Origin: Eurosta solidaginis
Lineage: Eukaryota; Arthropoda; Insecta; Diptera; Tephritidae
Length of the DNA stretch: 64,000 nucleotides
Assembly: GCF_040869045.1 (NCBI RefSeq)
Contig: NW_027136906.1
Span: 895,714-959,713 of the forward strand
Direction: 5' to 3'
Below the pieces are notes generated by a model. That model saw only the letters and a list, made by a program, of their open reading frames with translations. It ran no database searches and was not told where the DNA came from. Below are positions 51,600 to 62,000 of this stretch, piece by piece (position 1 is the first letter of the stretch; every line of letters starts with the position of its first letter). The position numbers were made by a program, and so were the translations under genes.

Positions 51600-54500
51600 T
51601 TGTAATCCCGTAAGGGTCATATCGAGACCCTCCGGGATCATTTCTGGATGGTTTTCGGGATCGGTCCGGATTACGCCGGGGTAATTTCGGGACTTTTTCG
51701 GGACTATTTCGGGATCATTTTGGGACCCTTCCGGGATCATTTCTGTATAGTTTTCGGGATCCGTCCGGGATCCCGTCGGGGTTATTTTGGGACATTTTCG
51801 GGACAATTCCGGAATCATTTCGGGACTATTTCGCGATCATTTGGGGACCCTTCCGGCATCATTTCTGGATGGTTTTCTGGATCCGTCCGGGATCCCGTCG
51901 GGGTACTTTCGGGATCATTTGCGTACCTTCGAGAGATAAATTCTTGATGGTTTCCGGGATCATTACTGGACTTTTTCGGGGTCAGTTTGGGTCCTTTCCG
52001 TAATGATTCCTGGATGGTTTTAGGGATCCATCCGGGATCCCGTCGGCGTCATTTTGGGACTTTTGCGGGATCATTTGGGGTCTCTTCCGGCATCATTTCT
52101 GGATGGTTTACGGGATCCGTCCGGGATCCCGTCGGCGTCATTTTGGGACTTTTGCGGGATCATTTGGGGTCTCTTCCGGCATCATTTCTGGATGGTTTAC
52201 GGGATCCGTCCGGGATCCTGTCGGGGTCATTTTGGGACTTTTGCGGGATCATTTGGGGTCTCTTCCGGCATCATTTCTGGATGGTTTACGGGATCCGTCC
52301 GGGATCCTGTCGGGGTCATTTTGGGGCTTTTGCGGGATCATTTGGGGTCTCTTCCGGCATCATTTCTGGATGGTTTACGGGATCCGTCCGGGATCCCGTC
52401 GGCGTCATTTTGGGACTTTTGCGGGATCATTTGGGGCTCTTCCGGCATCATTTCTGGATGGTTTACGGGATCCGTCCGGGATCCTGTCGGGGTCATTTTG
52501 GGACTTTTGCGGGATCATTTGGGGTCTCTTCCGGCATCATTTCTGGATGGTTTACGGGATCCGTCCGAGACCCTGTCGGGGTCATTTTGGGACTTTAGCG
52601 GGATCATTTGGGGTCTCCTCCGGCATCATTTCTGGATGGTTTACGGGATCCGTCCGGGATCCTGTCGGTGTCATTTTGGGACTTTTGCGGGATCATTTGG
52701 GGTCTCTTCCAGCATCATTTCTGGATGGTTTTCGGGATCCGTCCGGGATCCTGTCGGGGTCATTTTGAGACTTTTGCGGGATCATTTGGGGTCTCCTCCG
52801 GCATCATTTCTGGATGGCTTACGGGATCCGTCCGGGATCCTGTCGGGGTCATTTTGGGACTTTTGCGGGATCATTTGGGGTCTCTTCCGGCATCATTTCT
52901 GGATGGTTTACGGGATCCGTCCGGGATCCTGTCGCGGTCATTTTGGCACTTTTTCGGGATCATTTGGGGTCTCTTCCGGCATCATTTCGGGATGGTTTAC
53001 GGGATCCGTCGGGGATCCTGTCGGCGTCATTTTGGGATTTTTGCGGGATCATTTGGGGTCTCTTCCGGCATCATTTCTGGATGGTTTACGGGATCCGTCC
53101 GGGACCCTGTCGGGGTCATTTTGGGACTTTAGCGGGATCATTTGGGGTCTCCTCCGGCATCATTTCTGGATGGTTTACGGGATCCGTCCGGATCCTGTCG
53201 GGGTAATTTTGGGACTTTTTGCGGGATCATTTGGGGTCTCTTCCGGCATCATTTCTGGATGGTTTACGGGATCCGTCCGGGACCCTGTCGGGGTCATTTT
53301 GGGACTTTAGCGGGATCATTTGGGGTCTCCTCCGGCATCATTTCTGGATGGTTTACGGGATCCGTCCGGGATCCTGTCGGGGTCATTTTGGGACTTTTGC
53401 GGGATCATTAGGGGTCTCTTCCGGCATCATTTCTGGATGCTTTACGGGATCCGTCCGGGATCCTGTCGGGGTCATTTTGGGACTTTTGCGGGATCATTTG
53501 GGGTCTCTCACAAAATCATTTCTGGATGGTTTTCGGGATCCGTCCGGGATCCTGTCGGGGTCATTTTGGGACTTTTGCGGGATCATTTGGGGTCTCTTCC
53601 GACATCATTTCTGGATGGTTTACGGGATCCGTCCGGGATCCTGTCGGGGTCATTTGGGACTTTTGCGGGATCATTTGGGGTCTCTTCCGGCATCATTTCT
53701 GGATGGTTTACGGGATCCGTCCGGGACCCTGTCGGGGTCATTTTGGGTCTTTAGCGGGATCATTTGGGGTCTCCTCCGGCATCATTTCTGGATGGTTTTC
53801 GGGTTCCGTCCGGGATCCCGTCGATGTCATTTCGGGACTATTTCGGCATCATTTGGGGTACCTTCCGCTATCAATTCTAGATGGTTTTCGGGATCCGTCC
53901 GGGATCCCGTCGGAGTCATTTTGGAATTTTTTCTCGACTAATACAGGATCATTTGGGGACCTTATCGGCATCATTTCTGGATGGTTTTCGGAATCCGTCC
54001 GCGATCCCGTCAGGGTCATTTCGGGACTATTTCGGGATAATTTGGGGTACCAGCCGGCATCATTTCTGGATGGTTTTCGGGTTCCGTCCGGGATCCCGTC
54101 GATGTCATTTCGGGACTATTTCGGCATCATTTCTGGATGGTTTTAAGGTTCCGTCCGGGATCCCGTCGATGTCATTTCGGGACTATTTCGGCATCATTTG
54201 GGGTACCTTCCGCTATAAATTCTAGATGGTTTTCGGGATCCGTCCGGGATCTCGTCGGAGTCATTTTGGAATTTTTTCTCGACTAATACAGGATCATTTG
54301 GGGTCTCTTCCGGCATCATTTCTGGATGGTTTACGGGATCCGTCCGGGAACCTGTCGGGGTCATTTTGGGTCTTTAGCGGGATCATTTGGGGTCTCCTCC
54401 GGCATCATTTCTGGATGGTTTACGGGATCCGTCCGGGATCCTGTCGGGGTCATTTTGGGATTTTTGCGGGATCATTTGGGGTCTCTTCCGGCATAATTTC

Positions 54501-57500
54501 TGGATGGTTTACGGGATCCGTCCGGGACCCTGTCGGGGTCATTTTGGGTCTTTAGCGGGATCATTTGGGGTCTCCTCCGGCATCATTTCTGGATGGTTTT
54601 CGGGTTCCGTCCGGGATCCCGTCGATGTCATTTCGGGACTATTTCGGCATCATTTGGGGTACCTTCCGCTATAAATTCTAGATGGTTTTCGGGATCCGTC
54701 CGGGATCCCGTCGGAGCCATTTTGGAATTTTTTCTCGACTAATACAGGATCATTTGGGGACCTTATCGGCATCATTTCTGGATGGTTTTCGGAATCCGTC
54801 CGCGATCCCGTCAGGGTCATTTCGGGACTATTTCGGGATAATTTGGGGTACCTGCCGGCATCATTTCTGGATGGTTTTCGGTATCCGTCCGGGATCCCGT
54901 CGGTGTCATTTCGGGACCATTTGGGGTCCATTCCGGCATCATTTCTGGATGGTTTTCGGGATCCGTCCGGGATCCTGTCGGGGTAATTTTGGGACTTTTG
55001 CGGGATCATTTGGGGTCTCTTCCGTCATAATTTCTGGATGGTTTACGAGATCCGTCCGGGATCCTGTCGGGGTCATTTTGGGACTTTTGCGAGATCATTT
55101 GGGGTCTCTTCCGGCATCATTTCTGAATGGTTTACGGGATCCGTCCGGGACCCTGTCGGGGTCATTTTGGGACTTTTGCGAGATCATTTGGGGTCTCTTC
55201 CGGCATCATTTCTGAATGGTTTACGGGATCCGTCCGGGACCCTGTCGGGGTCATTTTGGGTCTTTAGCGGGATCATTTGGGGTCTCCTCCGGCATCATTT
55301 CTGGATGGTTTACGGGATCCGTCCGGGATCCTGTTGGGGTAATTTTGAGACTTTTGCGGGATCATTTGGGGTCTCTTCCGGCATCATTTCTGTATGGTTT
55401 TCGGGATCCGTCCGGGATCCTGTCGGGGTCATTTTGGGGCTTTTGCGGGATCATTTGGGGTCTCTTCCGGCATCATTTTTGGATGGTTTACGGGATCCGT
55501 CCGGGATCCTGTCGGGTCATTTTGGGCCTTTTGCGGGATCATTTGGGTTCTCTTCCGGCATCATTTCTGGATGGTTTACGGGATCCATCCGGGATCCTGT
55601 CGGGGTCCTTTTGGGACTTTTGCGAGATCATTTGGGGTCTCTCCCGGCATCATTTCTGGATGGTTTTCGGGATCCGTCCGGGATCCTGTCGGGGTCATTT
55701 TGGGACTTTTGCGGGATCATTTGGGGTCTCTTCCGGCATCATTTCTGGATGGTTTACGAGATCCGTCCGGGATCCTGTCGGGGTCATTTTGGGACTTTTG
55801 CGAGATCATTTGGGGTCTCTTCCGGCATCATTTCTGGATGGTTTACGGGATCCGTCCGGGACCCTGTCGGGGTCATTTTGGGACTTTAGCGGGATCATTT
55901 GGGGTCTCCTCCGGCATCATTTCTGGATGGTTTTCGGGATCCGTCCGGGATCCTGTCGGGGTCATTTTGGGACCTCTGCGGGATCATTTGGGGTCTCTTC
56001 CGGCATCATTTCTAGATGGTTTTCGGGATCCATCCGGGATCCCGTCGGAGTCATTTCGGAACTTTTTCTCGACTAATACAGGATCATTTGGTGACCATTT
56101 CGGCATCATTTCTGGATAGTTTTAGGGATCCGTTCGGGATCCCGACGGGGTCATATCGGGACCATTTGGGGTACCTACCGGCATCATTTCTGGATGGTTT
56201 ACGGGATCCGTCCGGGACCCTGTCGGGGTCATTTTGGGACTTTAGCGGGATCATTTTGGGTCTCCTCCGGCATCATTTCTGGATGGTTTCCGGATCCGTC
56301 CGGGATTCCGTCGGCGTAATTTCGGGACTATTAAGGGGTTATTTGGGGACCTTTCCGGCATCATTTCTGGATAGTTTTAGGGATCCGTGCGGGATCCCGA
56401 CGGGGTCATATCGGGACCATTTGGGGTACCTACCGGCATCATTTCTGGTTGGTATTCGGGATCCGTCCGGGATCCCGTCGGGATCATTTGGGACTAATTC
56501 GGGATCATTTGGGTACCTACCTTCATCATTTCTGGATGATTTTCGGGATCCGTACGGGATCCCGTCGGGGTAATTTCAGGACTTTTTCGGGATCCGCCCG
56601 TGATCCCGGCGGGGTCATTTCGGGACTATTTCGGGATCATTTGGGGTACCTAGATGGATAGTTTTCGGGATTTGTCCGGGATCCCGTCTGGATCATTTCA
56701 GGACTTTTTCGGGGTCATTTGGGGTATCTTCCAGCCACTTTTCTAGATGGTTTTCGGTATCCGTCCGGGGCACCGTCAGGGTAATTTCGGGACTATTTGG
56801 GGATAACTTGGGAACCTTTCCGGCATCATTTCTGGATAGTTTTCGGGATCCTTCGGGGATCCCGTCAGGGTCATTTCGGAACCCGCGACTAATGCGGGAT
56901 CATTTGGGGACCCTTTCGCCATCATTTCCGGATGGTTTTCGTGATCCGTCCGGGATACCGTCAGGGTAATTTCGGGACTATTTGGGGATAACTTGGGAAC
57001 CTTTCCGGCATCATTTCTGGATAGTTTCCGGGATCCGTCGGGAATCACGTCAGGATCATTTCGGAACTATAAGGGGATCATTTCATTTTTCATCTTTCTT
57101 TAAGGGGATCATTTCACCTTCCAGCATCATTTCTGTATACTTTTGGGGATCCGTCCGGGATCCCGACGGGGTCATTTCTGGCCTATTTCGGGATCATTTT
57201 GGGGTACCAACCGGCATCATTTCTGTATGGTCCGGGATCCGTCCGGGATCCCATCGGGGGAATTTTGGGAATTTTTCGGGATCATTTGGGGTCCCTTCCG
57301 GCATCATTTCTGGATCGTTTTCGGGATCCGTCCGAGATCCCGTCGGGTTTATTTTTTTACTTTTTCGGGAAAATGTCAGGGAATTTCGAGACTGTTCTTG
57401 GATCATTTGGGGATCCTTCAGGGATAATTTCTGGATGGTTTTCGGGATCCCGTCGGGGTAATTTCGGGATTTTTTCACGACTATTTCGGGGTCAGTTGCC

Positions 57501-58498
57501 CTTAAAGATCATTTCTGGGTGGTTTTCGGGATCCGTCCGGGATCCCGTCAGGGTTATTTCGCGCCTTTTCGGGACTATTTCGGGATCATTTTGGGACCCT
57601 TACGGGATAATTTCTCTATGATTTTCGGGATCTGTTCGGGATCCCTTCGTAGTTTTTTCGCGACTTTATCTGGGATAAATTGCGGACGCTTTAGAGATCA
57701 ATTCTGGATGGTTTTCGGTATCGGTCTGGGATCCCCTCAAGGTCATTTCGGGACTTTTTCGGGACTATTTCGGAATCATTTTGGGACCCCTCCGACATAA
57801 TTTCTGGGTGATTTTCGGGATCTGTCCGGGATCCCGACGGAGTTTTTTCGGGACTTTTTCCAGACTATTTCTGGATTATTTGCGGACGTTTCAGAGCTCA
57901 GTTCTGGATGATTTTCGGGATCTGTCCGGGATCCCGTCGGAGTTATTTCGGGGTAATTTTGGGACCCTTCCAGGATAATTTCTTCATGATTTTCGGGATG
58001 GGTCTGAGTTTTTCGTGACTTTCGGGACTATTTCGGGATCATTTGCGGAACCTTCAGAGATCAATTCTGGTTGGTTTGTGGACTTTTCCGGGATCATTTG
58101 GGGATCCCTCCAGAGTCATTTCTGGATGGTTTTCGGGATCCCGTCAGGGTCATTTCGGGCCTTTTTCGTGACTACTATTTCGGAATCATTTTGGGACTCC
58201 TCCGGGATAATTTCTGGGCGATTTTCTGGATTTGTCCGGGATCCCGTCAGAGTTTTTTCGGACTATATCGGGATCATTTGCGGACCGTTCAGGAATCAAA
58301 TCTGGATGGTTTTCGGGATCCGTCCGGGATCCCGTCAGGGTCATTTCGGGACTTTTCGTGACTACTTCGGGATTATTTTGGGACCCTTCCGACATCATTT
58401 CTGGATAGTTTTCGAGATTTGTCCAGGATCCCGTCGGCATAATTTCGTGACTATTTGGTGTCATTTAGGGACACTTCCGGGATCATTTTAGGTCTCTT
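51600..58498 (+). repeat. 89-bp minisatellite array 1 (~6.9 kb, roughly 75 units)
   Basis: The core unit contains 'ctggatggtttacgggatcc', 'gtccgggatcctgtcgggg', 'cattttgggacttttgcggg' and 'atcatttggggtctcttccg'. The landmark GGATGG falls at 52101, 52190, 52279 and 52368, giving an exact 89-bp period in the core (about 52.0-55.9 kb). Toward both edges units diverge and vary (roughly 76-122 bp), including an 11-bp 'cgactaatac' type insertion. Most units carry GGATCC. Open frames over this array are a by-product of the repeat. Confidence 0.93.
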
Positions 58499-58980
58499 CG
58501 AAACCGGTAATTCAGCACACATGGCCGTGGATTTACGGCAAATTATTCGTAATTAAAATTCGGTATGTTTTATCTTTAATATATCACAGATTTTTCGTTC
58601 TATTTTTAAATGAATCCTGTAACGAACTATTACAACTATAATTAAAATTTTTGTAATATTTTAACCAACTAAATACCCGAAAAAGCAACACTGCTTTCAT
58701 TTAAAAACTTCTTTTTGGTTTTAGCTAATTGTAGTTTCACTCCTTTGTTCTATGAGTAGTAATTCTTTCACCCCTGTCATATCAATTAATTTAACTTAGA
58801 AACAAAATGTATTTTTTTTAATTCTAAAAAAGTGTATTGTACTATTCATGTAAGCGTGCCCATCAGCTCAGTTAGTTCTTTTTTTTTACTGTATTAAAAA
58901 ATAAAATACATTGACAGAAAAAATTTTTAAACAGACAACTTGATAAGCATGCTAACGTGAATAGCACATATATTTTATTT
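58499..58980 (+). other. AT-rich 3' segment of the Helitron-like element
   Basis: Lies between the end of the array and the terminal hairpin; starts 'gaaaccggtaattcagcaca'. No coding signal. Confidence 0.5.
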
Positions 58981-58984
58981 TCTC

Positions 58985-59014
58985 CTTGCGGACGGGGCCG
59001 CGGGTAAAGGCTAG
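58985..59014 (+). other. Helitron 3' terminus: hairpin plus CTAG
   Basis: GCGG-ACGGGG-CCGC followed by GGGTAAAGG and CTAG. The next base is T, which fits insertion between A and T. Confidence 0.75.
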
Positions 59015-62000
59015 TATATTATAAATGGGAAAGTTTGGATGTTAAGATGTTTGGATGTTTGGATGTTTGGATGTTTGGATGTTTGTCCAGACGTTTGTCT
59101 TTGTGACTCAATAACGCAAGAACGGCTGGAGCGATTTGGATGAAATTTTGCACACATATAGCCAATATTCTAGAAGGATCTACTAGCTATATATTTTTCA
59201 AAAGGGGCGTGGTCCCCGCCCCCTAGGAACACTTATAATTTAATTATTATATTTTTTCGTCTTTGCGACTGAATCACGCCAGAATGGCTACACGGATTTT
59301 GATGAAATTTGGGACACAGACAGTGGTCTACTAGCGAAATTTTTTACGAACATGGAAAGAGGGGTGGGGGTCCCACGACCCCTTCGAGAAATAATTTTTC
59401 AATAATTTTTACACATTATAACTTTACGTATACTGGTCTTCACCAATATCACAGACTCAAGGGGTCAAATAAGTCGAGGGCTTACAAAGTAAGCAGTGAC
59501 ACCCTCCGCCCTCCCCCCTTTATCACCCCCTCTGGTGTAAAATCTATAAATTGTTATAACTCAATATAAATTTTCTTCTAAATCAATAGTTTTTGGTATC
59601 TGGTACATACAGAACGAGATCTAAACAATTTTGGAGGAACGATCAGTGGTCCTCTCCTCTACTCCCGCCATCCGCCCTCCATCAATTGTTTTTATTAGCA
59701 CGCTTTTATTAGCTTTACCTGTATGTTTCTATGTAACTTTTTGTTCGCTCCAATGCGCCTGCTGCCGTATTAACATGGTTTTATAATTAGCTTCACCTTA
59801 TTTGTAATCCCGTAAGGGTCGTATCGAGACCCTTCCGGGATCATTTCTGGATGGTTTTCGGGATCGGTCCGGGATTACGCCGGGGTAATTTCGGGACTTT
59901 TTCAGGACTATTTCGGGATCATTTTGGGACCCTTCCGGGATCATTTCTGTATAGTTTTCGGGATCCGTCCAGGATCCCGTCGGGGTTATTTTGGGACATT
60001 TTCGGGACTATTCCGGAATCATTTCGGGACAATTTCGCGATCATTTGGGGACCCTTCTGGCATCATTTCTGGATGGTTTTCGGGATCCGTCCGGGATCCC
60101 GTCGGGGTACTTTCGGGATCATTTGCGTACCTTCGAGAGATAAATTATTGATGGTTTCCGGGATCATTACGGGACTTTTTCGGGGTTAGTTTGGGTCCCT
60201 TTAGACATCATTTCTGGATGGTCCTCGGGATTCGTCCGGCATCCCGTCGGGGTCATTTCGGGACTTTTTCGCGACTAATACGGGATCATTCGGCATCATT
60301 TCTGGATGGTTTTCGGGATCCGTCCGGGATCTCGTCGGAGTCATTTGGGGACTTTTTCGGTATCATTTGGGGGCTCTTCCGGCATCATTTCTGAATGGTT
60401 TGCGGGATCCGTCCGGGATCTCGTCGGGGTCATTTGCGGACTTTTTCAGGATCTTTTGGGGGCTCTTCCGGCATCATTTCTGGATGGTTTTCGGGATCCG
60501 TCCGGGATCTCGTCGGGGTCATTTGGGGACTTTTTCGGGGTCATTTTGGGGCTCTTCCGGCATCATTTCTGGATGGTTTTCGGGATCCGTCCGGGATCCC
60601 GTCGTGGTCATTTCGGGACTTTTTCGGGATCATTTTGGGGCTCTTCCGGCATCATTTCTGGATAGTTTTCGGGATCCGTCCGGGATCCCGTCGGGGTCAT
60701 TTCGGGACTTTTTCGCGACTAATACGGGATCATTTTGGAACCCTTTCGGCATCATTTCTGGATGGTTTTCGGGATCCGTCCGGGATCCCATCAGGATAAT
60801 TTCGGGACTATTAGGGGATCATTTGGTAACCTTTCCGGCATCATTTCTGGATAATTTTCGGGATCCGTCCGGGATGCCGACGAGGTCATTTCGGGACTAT
60901 TTCGGGATCATTTGGGATCCCTACCGGCATCATTTCTGGATGGTTTTTGGGATTCGTCCGGGATCCCGTCGTGGTCATTTCGGGACTTTTTCTCGACTAA
61001 TACGGGATCATTTGCGGACCCTTTCGGCATCATTTCTGGATAGTTGTGGGGATCCCGTCACGGTCATTTCGGGACTATTAGGGGATCATTTGAGGACCTT
61101 TCCGGCATCATTTCTGGATTGTTTTCGGAATCCTTTCGGGATCCCGTCAGGGTAATTTTGGGACTATTTCGGGGCTAATACGGGATCATTTGGGGATCCC
61201 CTAGGGGTCGTTTCGTGACTTTTTCTGTTTTATTTCGGGATCATTTGGGGACCCTTCCGGCATAATTTCTGGATCTGCGCGGGATCCCATCTGGGTCATT
61301 TCCCGACTATTTCGGGATCATTTTGGGATCCTTCCGGAATCATTTCTGTATGGTTTTCGCGATCCGTCGTTGATTCCCTCGAGCCATTTCGGAACTTTTT
61401 CTGGAGTATGTCGGGGTCATTTGGGGACTTTTTTGGGATCATTTGGGGGCTCTTCCGGCATCATTTCTGTATGGTTTTCGGGATCCGTCCGGGATCCCGT
61501 CGGGGTCATTTCGGGACTTTTTCTCGACTAATGCGGGATCATTTGGGGACCCTTTTGACATCATTTCTGGATAGTTTTCGGGATCCGTCCGGGATCCGGA
61601 CGGGGTCATTTCGGGACTATTTCGGGATCATTTGGGATACCTACCGGTATCATTTCTGGATGGTTTTCGGTATCCGTCCGGGATCTCGTCGGGGTCATTT
61701 GGGGACCTTTTCGGGATCATTTGGGGCTCTTCCGGCATCATTTCTGGATGGTTTTCGGGATCCGTCCGGGATGCCGTCGGGGTCATTTCGGGACTTTTTC
61801 GCGACTAATACGGGATCATTTGGTAACCCCTTCGGCATCATTTCTGGATGGTTTTCGGGATCCGTCCGGGATCCCATCAGGGTAATTTCGGATATATTAG
61901 GGCTCATTTGTGGACCTTTCCGGCATCATTTCTGGATAATTTTCGGTATCCGTCCGGGATGCCGACGAGGTCGTTTCGGGATTATTTCGGGATCATTTGG

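Larger units (their letters stand above)
50809..59014 (+). mobile_element. Non-autonomous Helitron-like element, copy 1 (8.2 kb), with internal minisatellite
   Basis: The 5' end is TC-TAATATATATTATAAATGG. It is followed by 'ggatgtttggatgtttgg' repeats and the blocks 'tcacgcaagaacggctgg', 'tttggatgaaattttgcac' and 'aaaggggcgtggtcccc', then a second similar 'gatgaaatttgggacacag' block. The 3' end has a GC hairpin (GCGG 58988-58991, loop ACGGGG, CCGC 58998-59001), a 9-nt spacer and CTAG (59011-59014) followed by T. This matches Helitron ends, and is close to a 3' end well known in insects (form GCGGACGAAGTCGCGGGC...CTAG). Between 51.6 and 58.5 kb lies a minisatellite. No Rep/helicase gene is present. 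TIRs and target duplication are absent, as expected for rolling-circle transposons. Confidence 0.8.

Noticed and set aside
52054..53310. 418-codon open frame of repeating glycine/serine/aromatic residues, and many similar ones
   Set aside because: All arise from an 89-bp tandem repeat with few stops in any plus frame; the frames overlap each other and have no gene-like start, splice or domain.
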